Part shown: piece by piece, positions 9,308-20,349 of the stretch
Position numbering within the stretch: position 1 is the stretch's first letter
How the letters are laid out: each line of letters opens with the position of its first letter
Origin: a candidate division KSB1 bacterium
GTDB lineage: Bacteria > Zhuqueibacterota > Zhuqueibacteria > Zhuqueibacterales > Zhuqueibacteraceae
DNA length: 64,000 nucleotides
NCBI GenBank assembly: GCA_034506175.1
Contig: JAPDQB010000026.1
Coordinates: forward strand, 21,797-85,796
Direction of reading: 5' to 3'
Program-made: the position numbers and the translations under genes
The notes under the pieces: generated by a model
What the model was told of the DNA's origin: nothing
Database searches by the model: none
The model's input: only the letters and a program-made list of their open reading frames with translations

Positions 9308-9748
9308 GGGGTGTGGCGCCTCAATGTGATGATAAGCGGCATCCCGCTTCCTTAAAACATTGGTCCGTTGATATTCAAATCTGTGCAAAAAAGCAAGGAG
9401 TTTTGGGCTGGGCTCGATTTCAGCCAGTAGTCATAAGGGTTTTATGCAACTTTTGAACGCCTCCCACTTTTTAAGAAACGTCAATTTTGTGTCCAAAAAA
9501 TGGGGTGCACTACAAACATCCTCGTGGAAAAATCTATGTATTGAGAATGTCTTTGCGGCTGTGGTTGATGAATCTTCCTGGCAAAAAATTTTAATTGCCT
9601 CTTTACTTTTTAAAATAGAATTTGTAGATTGAAATAGCCGAATTGGGGCCGCGACGGGCGAATGACGAGGTTCGCGCTACGGCCAAATGATTAAACGACG
9701 ACGTTGTGATGTGAAGTCTAATGGAGCTTATTCATCGGAGATGGAAAC
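9308..9748. other. intergenic region upstream of clpC
   Basis: About 440 bases with no convincing gene; a 62-codon plus-strand frame (9444-9632) has no domain. The AT-rich part 9600-9632 contains TTTACT and TAGATT separated by 17 bases, a weak promoter candidate for clpC. No CtsR-like operator was recognised. Confidence 0.4.
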
Positions 9749-12244
<2,496 letters not shown>

Positions 12245-12266
12245 CCAACACTTTTCCATTCAACAG

Positions 12267-12299
12267 GCCCGATCATTCGCTCAAAATGATCGGGCTTTT
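12267..12299 (+). terminator. Rho-independent terminator of clpC
   Basis: A perfect 11-bp stem (GCCCGATCATT / AATGATCGGGC, 12267-12277 and 12285-12295) with a 7-base loop, directly followed by TTTTCTTATT. It begins 22 bases after the clpC stop codon. Confidence 0.92.
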
Positions 12300-12330
12300 C
12301 TTATTGGGTTAAACAAGACTGGCATTCACG

Positions 12331-13479
12331 ATGATCATTTCCCGCGCTTTTATCCGCGCTTACAAATCCGTTTTCGAGCTGGCCTTTCCGCTGGATCCCA
12401 AAATCACCACGCTGATCGGCGCGAACGAAAGCGGCAAAACCAACATTTTACGCGCGCTGCAAGCCTTCTCACCGGCGACGCCGTTTGATAACAGCCTCAC
12501 TTGCCAGTATTCCGATTACTACTATCAGGGAAAAAGCCCGGAAGTGGCGCTGGAGTTCACCCAAATTTCCAAGGAAAACCGGCGCAGTTTGCTGCGCTTC
12601 AGCGAAGCGTTCAAAGACAATGAAAGTTTTTTGATTCGACGCGATGGCCCCGGGCTGGAGAATTATCATCTTTTCATCAACGAAGCCGAGGTGCCGCTCA
12701 AGGACATCGACAAGCTGCTGCTCAGCCTGCCCAAATTTCTTTACTTTGATTCGATTCCGCTGTTGAAAAGCCGCGCGACGCTGCAGGATTTGATAAACGG
12801 CAACGAGCAGTTTCGCACCGAGCGGAATTTGCTGCACATCGGCGGCATCAGCAATCCCGAAATTATTTTCGAGGACAACACGCGCGGCCGGCGCGCCAGC
12901 GAGGAGGCCAGCCGGCTGATCACGCAGCAAATCCGCCGCGTCTGGTCGCAGGAGCCGACCATCGAGGTGAAGCTCAACGTCAATGGCAATATTCTCTACA
13001 TCGATCTTTCCGACGGCACCACGGTTTTTGACACGCCGGAATCGCGCAGTCTGGGCTTTCGCTGGTATCTCTCCTTCTATATCAATTTCATTGCGCAGAC
13101 GTTCGAGGCCCGCGCCAATGATTATTTCTTTTTGATCGACGAGCCGGGGATTCATTTGCATCCGGCCGGTCAAAAAGATTTGGCCAAAATCATGGAAGAT
13201 TTGGCCACCAAAAACCAGCTTATCTTTACCACCCACTCGCCGTTCATGATCAATCGCGAGCATCCGGAGCGCGTGCGTCTCGTTTCAAAGGACAAGGACG
13301 GCACGCGCGTCGACAGCGAAGCCTATCGCCAAAACTGGAAGCCACTGCGCAGCTCGATCGGCTTGATGGTGGGCGACTTGTTCTTCTTCAGCGAGCGCGG
13401 TGTGAACGCGGCAGCAGCACCACAGAAAAAATTTTCCTTTCTCCGCCGCCCCGCGAAAGATGCTGTTGTGGAAAAATAA
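12331..13479 (+). CDS. RecF/OLD-like AAA ATPase lacking a TOPRIM domain
   Basis: A 382-residue SMC/RecF-type ATPase. The start IISRAFIRAYKSVFE is the usual OLD/RecF beta-strand, Walker A is GANESGKTN (about 31-39), Walker B is YFFLIDEPGIHLHP, and the following D-loop/His switch is IFTTHSPFMI. OLD-family nucleases continue with a C-terminal TOPRIM domain, but here the protein ends about 40 residues after the ATPase core with a basic tail, so the nuclease part is absent. It may work with a partner or be a truncated OLD. It stands alone between the clpC terminator and a P1 peptidase gene. Function in repair or defence is inferred only. Confidence 0.8.
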   Translation: MIISRAFIRAYKSVFELAFPLDPKITTLIGANESGKTNILRALQAFSPATPFDNSLTCQYSDYYYQGKSPEVALEFTQISKENRRSLLRFSEAFKDNESFLIRRDGPGLENYHLFINEAEVPLKDIDKLLLSLPKFLYFDSIPLLKSRATLQDLINGNEQFRTERNLLHIGGISNPEIIFEDNTRGRRASEEASRLITQQIRRVWSQEPTIEVKLNVNGNILYIDLSDGTTVFDTPESRSLGFRWYLSFYINFIAQTFEARANDYFFLIDEPGIHLHPAGQKDLAKIMEDLATKNQLIFTTHSPFMINREHPERVRLVSKDKDGTRVDSEAYRQNWKPLRSSIGLMVGDLFFFSERGVNAAAAPQKKFSFLRRPAKDAVVEK

Positions 13480-13493
13480 ATTTACCCCGAACC

Positions 13494-14420
13494 ATGTTGA
13501 ATTCTCTTTGCGATGTTCCCGGCGTTCGTCTCGGCCATGCGCAGGATGAAAACGCCCGCACGGGCTGCACGGTGATTTTGCCGGATCGTCCCGCTGTAGC
13601 TGGCGTTGACGTGCGCGGCTCGGCGCCCGGCTCGCGCGAAATCGAGGCGCTCAAGCCGGTGCGGTTGGTGCAGGAGATTCACGGCATTTTACTCACCGGC
13701 GGCAGCGCCTTTGGCTTGGACGCGGCCGGTGGCGTGCAAAAATATCTCGAAGAACGCGGCATTGGCTACGATGTGCAAGTCGCCAAAGTTCCGATCGTGC
13801 CGGCGGCGGTGATTTTCGATTTAGCCGTCGGCGACGCCACAGTTCGCCCGACCGCTGCGATGGCTTATCGCGCCTGTGAAACTGCTTCGTACACGGAAAC
13901 GCGCCTGGGACTCGTCGGCGTGGGCTGCGGCGCCACCGTCGGCAAAATTCGCGGTGTGCAGCACGGCATGTTCGGCGGCGTCGGCATGGCCTCGTGGAAA
14001 AGTGGCCAACTTGTGGTTGGCGCGCTGGCGGTCGTCAATGCGCTGGGAGACGTGATCGATCCGAAGAGCGGAAAAATTATCGCCGGCGCCAAAAATGATG
14101 ACGGCAGTTTTTTAAACACGCCACAACATTTGAAAGCCAACGTGCTCTCTCCATTCAAAAGTTGGGGCAATACGACCCTCGCCGTCGTCGCCACCAATGC
14201 GGCATTCAAAAAAGAAGGCGTCACCAAAATTGCCGAGATGGCGCAGGATGGCTTGGCTCAGGTCATCCGCCCGGCGCACACGCTTTTTGACGGCGACATG
14301 GTTTTTGCGTTCAGTGTTGGCGACGAATCAGCCGAAGTCATGGCCGTCGGCGCAATTGCCGCGGAGCTGGTGGCACAGGCGATTGTGCAGGCGGTGAGGG
14401 TGAGTAATACTTCAACATAA
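13494..14420 (+). CDS. P1-family N-terminal-nucleophile peptidase (cytoplasmic paralogue)
   Basis: A 308-residue P1/S58 peptidase without a signal peptide. Family blocks are SLCDVPGVRLGHAQD, TGCTVILPD, LTGGSAFGLDAAGGV, and the self-processing site GNTTLAVVATNA, where the second threonine is the likely nucleophile. It is shorter than the exported paralogue at 2780-3970 and belongs to the form often annotated as L-aminopeptidase/D-esterase. It starts 14 bases after the ATPase gene, so the two may be co-transcribed. Confidence 0.88.
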   Translation: MLNSLCDVPGVRLGHAQDENARTGCTVILPDRPAVAGVDVRGSAPGSREIEALKPVRLVQEIHGILLTGGSAFGLDAAGGVQKYLEERGIGYDVQVAKVPIVPAAVIFDLAVGDATVRPTAAMAYRACETASYTETRLGLVGVGCGATVGKIRGVQHGMFGGVGMASWKSGQLVVGALAVVNALGDVIDPKSGKIIAGAKNDDGSFLNTPQHLKANVLSPFKSWGNTTLAVVATNAAFKKEGVTKIAEMAQDGLAQVIRPAHTLFDGDMVFAFSVGDESAEVMAVGAIAAELVAQAIVQAVRVSNTST

Positions 14421-14458
14421 ATCAAAACGCCTCAGACTCAAGATCAAAAATCCAGTTG

Positions 14459-14632
14459 CATGATTCAAGATTTGAAGTAAACATCAAAGCGCGTTTTTTG
14501 CGTTCCGGCGTTTTCGATGTTCAAAGTTTAGTTACAATTCCTCGGGCAAAACTTTTACGAAAACTTGGCATTCTATCTTCAGAAAACCTCGCCGAAATTG
14601 AAAAGGCCGTGCGTTTCTGGCGCGGGTTATAA
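14459..14632 (+). pseudogene. remnant of a MazF/PemK-type endoribonuclease toxin (C-terminal part)
   Basis: In the frame ending at the TAA of 14630-14632 the sequence reads SGVFDVQSLVTIPRAKLL, then RKLGILSSENLAEIEKAVRF, then WRGL. This is the typical last third of MazF/PemK-family mRNA interferases (interface strand, RKLG, final helix ending in W-x-G-L). No start codon or N-terminal RNase part is seen; the frame runs back into the 3' end of the peptidase gene. I read it as a decayed or truncated toxin gene. The gamma carbonic anhydrase start follows 4 bases later in another frame. Confidence 0.5.
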
Positions 14633-14636
14633 ATAC

Positions 14637-15167
14637 ATGATCATCCCCTACAACAACCTCTCCCCCAAAATCGGCAAAAACGTTTTCATCGCGCCGAACG
14701 CGACGATCATGGGCGACGTTGAAATCGGCGACGATGCCAGCATTTGGTTCAACACCGTCATTCGTGGCGATGTGAATTATATTCGCGTCGGCCCGCAGAC
14801 GAACATTCAGGATTTGTGTATGTGCCACGTCACGCTCAACAAATGGCCGCTGATCATCGGCGAAGGCGTGACCATCGGACACGGCGTCGTGGTGCATGGC
14901 TGCGTGATCAAAGATTATTGTTTGATCGGCATGGGCGCGCGGATTCTTGACGGCGCGCAGGTGGGGCCGCATGCGTTGGTCGCGGCCGGCGCGGTGGTGC
15001 GCGAGGGTTTTGTTGTGCCGGAATATTCGCTGGTGGCCGGCGTGCCGGCTGAAGTCAAACGCCGGCTCACGGATCAGGAAATCGAAAATCTCACCGCCTC
15101 AACGGCGCGGTATGTCGGTTATAAAAATACCTACCTCGCGGCGGGGGTGGGGCATTTCTCGCTTTGA
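14637..15167 (+). CDS. gamma-class carbonic anhydrase family protein
   Basis: A 176-residue left-handed beta-helix protein (hexapeptide repeats such as IGDDASIWFNTVIRGD, VTIGHGVVVHGC, CLIGMGARI) followed by a C-terminal helix (LTDQEIENLTASTARYVGYK). The metal-ligand histidines are represented by CHVT, GHG and HGC. Proteins of this kind (YrdA/PaaY/Cam-like) form trimers and bind Zn or Fe; carbonic anhydrase activity is not guaranteed. The ATG at 14637 is chosen because the family begins with IIPYNN; the longer frame upstream overlaps the MazF remnant. Confidence 0.88.
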   Translation: MIIPYNNLSPKIGKNVFIAPNATIMGDVEIGDDASIWFNTVIRGDVNYIRVGPQTNIQDLCMCHVTLNKWPLIIGEGVTIGHGVVVHGCVIKDYCLIGMGARILDGAQVGPHALVAAGAVVREGFVVPEYSLVAGVPAEVKRRLTDQEIENLTASTARYVGYKNTYLAAGVGHFSL

Positions 15168-15213
15168 GATTCTCCCTCCCAGTTTATTATCAAGTATTGT
15201 GTTTGGTCGAAAG

Positions 15214-15234
15214 AAGATTCTTTACAGAATGACA
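15214..15234 (-). repeat. short dispersed repeat of the TGTCATTCTG type
   Basis: The minus strand reads TGTCATTCTGTAAAGAATCT. A close plus-strand match (TGTCATTCTGGAAGAATCCT) is at 41676-41695, and a weaker one near 58474-58493. It lies in the 168-base gap before the GH2-like gene. Confidence 0.4.
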
Positions 15235-15335
15235 TTGCCCTTGTGAATTGCCTATTGCAACTTGCTTTTCAAACAAGATTTTGTTAGATTTTACAATTGC
15301 AAATTTGGCAAAAGCTTTTCATCTAAGGAGGCATC

Positions 15336-17954
15336 GTGGCGATGTTCACGCGTTGGCTGATCGGCGGTTGGTGTTTGTGGGTTGTGGCGGCGAGTTGGGA
15401 ACCTACTCTTGCCCAACAAAAAAGTCTCTCCGGATTGTTTAAAACAGCGCCCCATGTCTGGCTGAATGATTCGCTACAAACGCCGCTGCGGCCGCGGCTT
15501 TATCTCCATGGCCGCTGGCAGGTCTCCAGCCAAAGTCCTCAGTTCAGCGGCGAGGCCGAGCTGCCCGCAACCTTTGCCTTCGAGGGCGAAGTCGAGTTTC
15601 AACGTTCCATACGGCTGGATTCCACATTTATGAATCGCCCCCTGCGTCTGGTCATGCAGGGCGCGAATTACGCCACGCAGGTGCGGCTTAATGGCGAACT
15701 GATTGGCTCGCATCAGGGCGGTTACACGCCTTTTGTCGTTGATCTGCGGCCGGAACGTTTGTTTTTTGACAAGGAAAATGTGCTGCGCCTCACCGTGAGC
15801 AATGTGCTCTCGCCGCTGCAAACCTTGCCGCCAAAGCACCGCCCATACGGCTGGCTGAACGAAGGCGGGATTGGGCGGGAAATTTACCTCGAAGCCCTGC
15901 CGGAAATTTTTATTGAAAAAACCAGGCTCAATTACACCCTCGCGCCGCAGGCAGTCGTCATCAATTTGGAAGTCGATCTGCGTTTGCAAAAAAAGCTAAC
16001 GCCGGAAGAAACCGCCGGTCTGGCAGCAGTTCTTGAAATTTGGGATGCGGCGCGCCGGAAGAAATTAGCCGCCAGCGCGCCCTTGCCTTTAACCGCCGGC
16101 GATCGTCTCGAACAAAAGGTCGCTTTGGATTGTCAACTCAATCAACCGGCACTCTGGTCGCCGGCGACGCCGAATCTTTATGCGCTGCACGTAACGCTGC
16201 TGCGGCAAAATAACCTCATCGACGAATCCTGGGAGAACACCGGATTTCGCAAAATCGAAATTGTTGATCGCCGCCTGCACGTAAACGGCGAGCCATATAT
16301 CGTGCGCGGAGCGAATTGGATTGAGGATTATGGCAGGCATTCGGCGCTGCTGGATACGACGCGGCTGCGCGAGCTGCTGGCCGCCGTCAAAGAGTTGGGC
16401 GCCAACACGATCCGGGTGGCAGGGCGTCCGCCGCATCCGCTGTTGCCTGAACTATGCGATCGCGCCGGCCTTTTTTTGTTGGAAGAATTGCCGCTTTATC
16501 ATCTCACCCAGGCGCATTTTCAACAACCACAGTTTTTTGAGCTGGCAAAGCAGCAGGCGCGCGAAATGATTTTGCGGGATGCGGCGCATCCGAGCGTGCT
16601 GGCGTGGGGCGTGGCCGTCAACAGCGCCATGCTTGCACCGACAGCGAAAAATAATTTCAAAAGTTTCTGCGATGACCTTCAGCAGCTCGATAACCGGCGC
16701 CTCTACGCCGTGGCGCCGTTAAATTGGATGGCGGATTGGGAACAGCTGGTTGATTTCATTTTGCCGGATCTGTTTGAAACGGAAAATGCCAATGCGATCA
16801 CTGCTGCCCTCAACCGGAGTGAGAAGAGTAATAAACCGGTTTTACCCATCATTGGGTTCTGGGCGGCGCCCGTAGAAGTTCGTGAAAAAGCGGCGAGCAG
16901 CGCGGAAGGCGAACAGCGGCAATTTACGCGGCTCGATGAGGCGCTCAAGAAATTTGACGGGGCGACGCAATTTGCCGGCTATTTCATCCAAGCCCTAACC
17001 GATTGGCCGGCGGCCATGCCGTCACTGGCGCTGGGCGCACAGGGGGGACGGCTGCCTCACGCCGCCTCCTCAATGGTCTTCGCCCATCCGGCTGGAATCA
17101 TCAGCAGTAACGGCCAGCGGCGCCCGGCCTTTCAACTGGTGCAGGCGTTCAACCGCGGCGACCGCCGCCCGATGATAATGCCGCGCAACGTCGCGACGGT
17201 TTATCCGCAGGAATATCCGATTGTCGGGCTGGCGGTGGTGTTGGTATTGCTGTTTTATCTCAACCGTGACCGGCGGTTGCGCGGTAATCTGCAAAGAATG
17301 TTCGTTCATCCGCACGGTTTTTACGTCGATATCAACGAAAACCGCAAAGTGCCGCCGTTTTTGAGCGCGCTGCTCGGTGTGGCCGAGGGTTGCATCATCG
17401 CGCTTTTGCTCTCCGGATTTTGCTACGCCAATCGCACGAATCTCGTTTTCGATCAGTTTCTCAATTTGTTGATCGGCGATCCGGCCTGGAAAGCGCGTGT
17501 CGTGTGGTTGATTTGGCATCCGTCATGGTTTATTGCCGTTGTCACCTCAGGCTTGTTTGCTCTCGGCTTGGCCGCGGCGGTGGTGATGCGCATTCTCGGC
17601 TTTTTTCTCGGCCGGAGTTTGCCGGTGATGCAATATTTTACGTTTGTGTTCTGGACGTCGTCCAATCTTCTCGTTCTGAGCATGATCGCGCCGTTTTTTT
17701 ATCGCCTGCTGTTGTATAAGGATTTTTCCGCGCCGCTGCTGTTTTTAATCACGGCGGTTTTGCTTTGGCTGGTGGCGCGTTTTTTCCGCGGCATGCGCGT
17801 GATTTATACGATGAGCGTTCCCCGCATGATGATTATTTTTGGAATTTTGGTGGGTGGGCTTGTGCTTTCCCTGGTATTTTATTACCAGCGCAACGAAGCG
17901 TTTTTTGAATACGGAAAATATTATTGGCAGATGTTGGAGGGAGGGAAGCAATAA
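15336..17954 (+). CDS. GH2-like membrane protein without the catalytic glutamates (predicted pseudoglycosidase)
   Basis: An 872-residue protein with a signal peptide (to about 26), a GH2 sugar-binding domain (about 45-180; GANYATQVRLNGELIGSHQGGYTPF), an immunoglobulin-like domain, a TIM-barrel-like part (about 325-600), and then six predicted membrane helices (about 630-855). In active GH2 enzymes the acid/base glutamate follows HPSV...GN; here the segment is HPSVLAWGVAVNSAM, with serine in place of Glu. The nucleophile strand KPVLPIIGFW also lacks Glu. A carbohydrate-binding or signalling role is therefore more likely than hydrolysis. A GTG start with an adjacent AAGGAGG is used; ATG at 15342 is an alternative. 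It stands alone on the plus strand. Confidence 0.75.
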   Translation: MAMFTRWLIGGWCLWVVAASWEPTLAQQKSLSGLFKTAPHVWLNDSLQTPLRPRLYLHGRWQVSSQSPQFSGEAELPATFAFEGEVEFQRSIRLDSTFMNRPLRLVMQGANYATQVRLNGELIGSHQGGYTPFVVDLRPERLFFDKENVLRLTVSNVLSPLQTLPPKHRPYGWLNEGGIGREIYLEALPEIFIEKTRLNYTLAPQAVVINLEVDLRLQKKLTPEETAGLAAVLEIWDAARRKKLAASAPLPLTAGDRLEQKVALDCQLNQPALWSPATPNLYALHVTLLRQNNLIDESWENTGFRKIEIVDRRLHVNGEPYIVRGANWIEDYGRHSALLDTTRLRELLAAVKELGANTIRVAGRPPHPLLPELCDRAGLFLLEELPLYHLTQAHFQQPQFFELAKQQAREMILRDAAHPSVLAWGVAVNSAMLAPTAKNNFKSFCDDLQQLDNRRLYAVAPLNWMADWEQLVDFILPDLFETENANAITAALNRSEKSNKPVLPIIGFWAAPVEVREKAASSAEGEQRQFTRLDEALKKFDGATQFAGYFIQALTDWPAAMPSLALGAQGGRLPHAASSMVFAHPAGIISSNGQRRPAFQLVQAFNRGDRRPMIMPRNVATVYPQEYPIVGLAVVLVLLFYLNRDRRLRGNLQRMFVHPHGFYVDINENRKVPPFLSALLGVAEGCIIALLLSGFCYANRTNLVFDQFLNLLIGDPAWKARVVWLIWHPSWFIAVVTSGLFALGLAAAVVMRILGFFLGRSLPVMQYFTFVFWTSSNLLVLSMIAPFFYRLLLYKDFSAPLLFLITAVLLWLVARFFRGMRVIYTMSVPRMMIIFGILVGGLVLSLVFYYQRNEAFFEYGKYYWQMLEGGKQ

Positions 17955-18019
17955 TTTTTGCTTGCAACTCGAGAAAAAGCTTTGTAATATAAAATGTCAA
18001 AATAAAGAGAGGGAATAAA

Positions 18020-18394
18020 ATGTCGATTATATCAAAAGAAATCAAACTTGCCGGACATAAAGGCAACATCAAACTCGAGGCCTTGTTTGATAGTGGTTCC
18101 ACTTTCTCCTGTGTTCCGCCGGCAATCGCTGAAAAATTGGGCACGGTTATTCCCGCTGTGGAGCCGATAGAATTGGAAATCGCGGAGAAGGGAAAAAAAT
18201 TGCGCGTTGATTCGAAAGTCAATCTGGATTTTTGGATTAATGGCTACCGCTTTTCCGATGAGTTTCTCGTGGTTCCCAATCTTTCCGAGGAAGCCATTAT
18301 CGGCGCCAAAACTTTGCAAGCCTGGCGAATCAAGCTCGACTTCGAGAATGACGATCTGATCATTGATCCGAAGGCGGCACGCCTGCGGTTGTAA
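18020..18394 (+). CDS. retropepsin-like aspartic protease family protein
   Basis: A 124-residue single-domain protein with the catalytic FDSGSTFSCVP segment (the D-S/T-G motif near residue 29) and the second conserved strand AIIGAKTLQAWRIKLDF near the C-terminus. Bacterial single-domain retropepsin homologues dimerise to build the active site; physiological substrates are mostly unknown. A GAGAGGGA site precedes the ATG. It converges with the minus-strand AgmX operon, whose last gene ends 13 bases beyond its stop. Confidence 0.85.
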   Translation: MSIISKEIKLAGHKGNIKLEALFDSGSTFSCVPPAIAEKLGTVIPAVEPIELEIAEKGKKLRVDSKVNLDFWINGYRFSDEFLVVPNLSEEAIIGAKTLQAWRIKLDFENDDLIIDPKAARLRL

Positions 18395-18406
18395 GATCTG
18401 TTTAAT

Positions 18407-19423
18407 TCACCCCACCTTGATAAACACCAGCGGGTAGACGACGCGAACCCTGCCTTCGTCGATGGGGTCATAGCGCCAGCGTTTGATCGCCGCGGCAAGC
18501 TCGTCCAAAAAAGCCTGGAGGGGAATTTCCGAGGAAAGAAAACTTACTTTCGCCACGCTGCCATCGGAGCGAATGATGATTTCGACCTCGACTTTGCCGC
18601 CGATGCGGGGGTTTTGGCGCAGATATTTTTCGTAAATGTATTGCAGGCGGCCGATATTCATGTTCAAAACCGCATACAGCGAGGCCTCCGAGCGCGCGCC
18701 GTACGCTCCGCCGTTGCCGCCGGTTCCGCCAAAGCCGGCAAATTGCACGCGTGTTCCTTTTTTCAGCGCCACGCCTGCATTCGCATCAATTGCCAGCAGC
18801 TCGTTGATTCCCTTGCCGTCGCGGCTCATGGCTGCAAGCGCGCCGTCCACTTCCTCGCCTCGGGGATTATTGCCCTTGCCAACGGTGAGCGAACGATTCA
18901 TTTTCAAATTCTGCACCGCGCCGTCGGCGGCCTGCATGTTCAACGCCAACTCGTTGCCGGCCTCGCCGTTTTCCGCCACACCATCGAGCAATCCCAGCAC
19001 GCCGATCTTGTTGACATTCACTTCGCGGTCGCTGCGCTCCGCATTGATGGCGCCGTTTTGCGTTTCCGCATAGGTGTTGCCCGAAAACATTTCTTCGTTC
19101 TTTACCGGCGCCGCATCGTCGTCGCCGCTGGCGCCCGGGGCGTCCAGGATTTTCGATTTGCCGTTGCCGATGGGGACAAACGGCTCGTCATCTTCCACCG
19201 GCGGTTGTTCGTTTTCATCGACGAAACTGATTTCACGAATTTCCAAAATCTCCGGCGGGTTGATCAACGATGTCGACCACCACGCGCTGAGCGCCAAAAT
19301 ATGAAAAAGCAGCGATCCGGTGATCGCCGCGCTAAAACGACGTGAGGGCTGCCGCGCCGCCAGATCCAAAAAAGAGCCGCTTGCTTTGGGGCGTGGCGCA
19401 GATTTCGGCGCTGTTTTCGTCAT
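18407..19423 (-). CDS. AgmX/PglI C-terminal (TonB-like) energy-transducer protein, module B
   Basis: A 338-residue protein: a basic cytoplasmic N-terminus, one membrane helix (about 34-53), a long acidic and Gly/Asn-rich periplasmic linker, and a C-terminal AgmX/TonB-like domain (about 245-338; MNIGRLQYIYEKYLRQNPRI, KVEVEIIIRSDGSV, IKRWRYDP). The C-terminal domain closely resembles that of 21001-22383. With the two ExbD and one ExbB genes upstream it should transmit proton-motive force to an envelope partner, as AgmX/GltJ does in Myxococcus gliding motors. It is the last gene of the minus-strand block. Confidence 0.88.
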   Translation of the reverse strand: MTKTAPKSAPRPKASGSFLDLAARQPSRRFSAAITGSLLFHILALSAWWSTSLINPPEILEIREISFVDENEQPPVEDDEPFVPIGNGKSKILDAPGASGDDDAAPVKNEEMFSGNTYAETQNGAINAERSDREVNVNKIGVLGLLDGVAENGEAGNELALNMQAADGAVQNLKMNRSLTVGKGNNPRGEEVDGALAAMSRDGKGINELLAIDANAGVALKKGTRVQFAGFGGTGGNGGAYGARSEASLYAVLNMNIGRLQYIYEKYLRQNPRIGGKVEVEIIIRSDGSVAKVSFLSSEIPLQAFLDELAAAIKRWRYDPIDEGRVRVVYPLVFIKVG

Positions 19424-19434
19424 ATCGACTCGAG

Positions 19435-19848
19435 TTACTCGCGTGGCCGTTGCACGGTCGCGATGGCGATTTTTTTGGCACCGCTTTTCTTCGCAATCCC
19501 CAGCAATTCCAAAACTTGCCGATGTCTCACTGCTTTATCGGCGCGAATTAGAACGAGACGGTTGGGATACTTCGTGACTTTCTCGCGCAACGGCGCTTCC
19601 AGTTCTGCTAGGGACAGCGTTCTTTCGTTTAAGGCAATTTCTCCAGCCGCCGTGAGGGTGATGGTAAGATTATCTTGAGAATCAGCTTCGATGGTCGCGG
19701 CTTTGGGCAAATCGACCTGGAGGGAGCCCGGGGCGTCCAAAATCGGCGCCGTGACCATGAAAATGATCACCAACACCAGTGAAATATCCACCAGCGGCGC
19801 GAGCTGCATGTTGCTGATGATGTTTCCAGGCGAGTTGCCGGCTTGCAT
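19435..19848 (-). CDS. ExbD/TolR-type protein, module B, second copy
   Basis: A 137-residue biopolymer-transport protein: a short cytoplasmic start, one membrane helix with the proton-carrying aspartate (PLVDISLVLVIIFMV), and a periplasmic ExbD domain (LVLIRADKAVRHRQVLELLG). The ATG at 19848 has an AGGG element at good spacing and is preferred to a TTG 24 bases upstream. It lies 11 bases before the AgmX-like gene and 47 bases after the preceding ExbD gene. Confidence 0.9.
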   Translation of the reverse strand: MQAGNSPGNIISNMQLAPLVDISLVLVIIFMVTAPILDAPGSLQVDLPKAATIEADSQDNLTITLTAAGEIALNERTLSLAELEAPLREKVTKYPNRLVLIRADKAVRHRQVLELLGIAKKSGAKKIAIATVQRPRE

Positions 19849-19895
19849 ACAGCACCCTGAAAATGAGAGCAAGAAAATATGATTTTTCGACCGAG

Positions 19896-20318
19896 CTATT
19901 TACCGGAACGGCGCCGCTTCACAATCGACAATTGCTTCGCGCCGGCCTGTCGCGCGGCATCCAGCGTCGCCACCACTCGGTCGTGAATCACTTCCTCATC
20001 GGCGCTGACGACGACAAGCTTATTTTGAGTTTTCTGCAAGAGCGCGCGCAGGCTATCCGGCATTACCTTCGGTGCGACTGTCACGCCGTTGATCAACATT
20101 TCGCCACTGCTTTTCAAATAAACTTCCGCCCGCAATTCGGTTTGCTTCTCGCCGGCGGCGGCATTGTTGAGGTTCGGCGTCGACACCGTGACGGTGGATT
20201 GCAAGATCATCGGCGTCATGACCATGAAAATCACCACCAGCACGAGGGCGACGTCGATCAACGAAGTCAAATTAATTTCCGTGAGGCCGGTCTCCGAATC
20301 TTGAAATTTGCTTTTCAT
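19896..20318 (-). CDS. ExbD/TolR-type protein, module B, first copy
   Basis: A 140-residue ExbD-family protein beginning MKSKFQDSETGLTEINLTSL, with the membrane aspartate in LIDVALVLVVIFMV and a periplasmic domain ending in a basic KRRRSGK tail. The ATG at 20318 lies 31 bases downstream of the ExbB stop; an in-frame TTG at 20360 would overlap that gene and is less likely. It differs from its neighbour, so the complex may hold ExbD heterodimers. Confidence 0.9.
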   Translation of the reverse strand: MKSKFQDSETGLTEINLTSLIDVALVLVVIFMVMTPMILQSTVTVSTPNLNNAAAGEKQTELRAEVYLKSSGEMLINGVTVAPKVMPDSLRALLQKTQNKLVVVSADEEVIHDRVVATLDAARQAGAKQLSIVKRRRSGK

Positions 20319-20349
20319 AAAAGCGCCGAGTGCAAAGCGCGATGCGCAG

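Noticed and set aside
9444..9632. 62-codon frame upstream of clpC
   Set aside because: No ribosome site, no domain, and it lies where the clpC promoter is expected.
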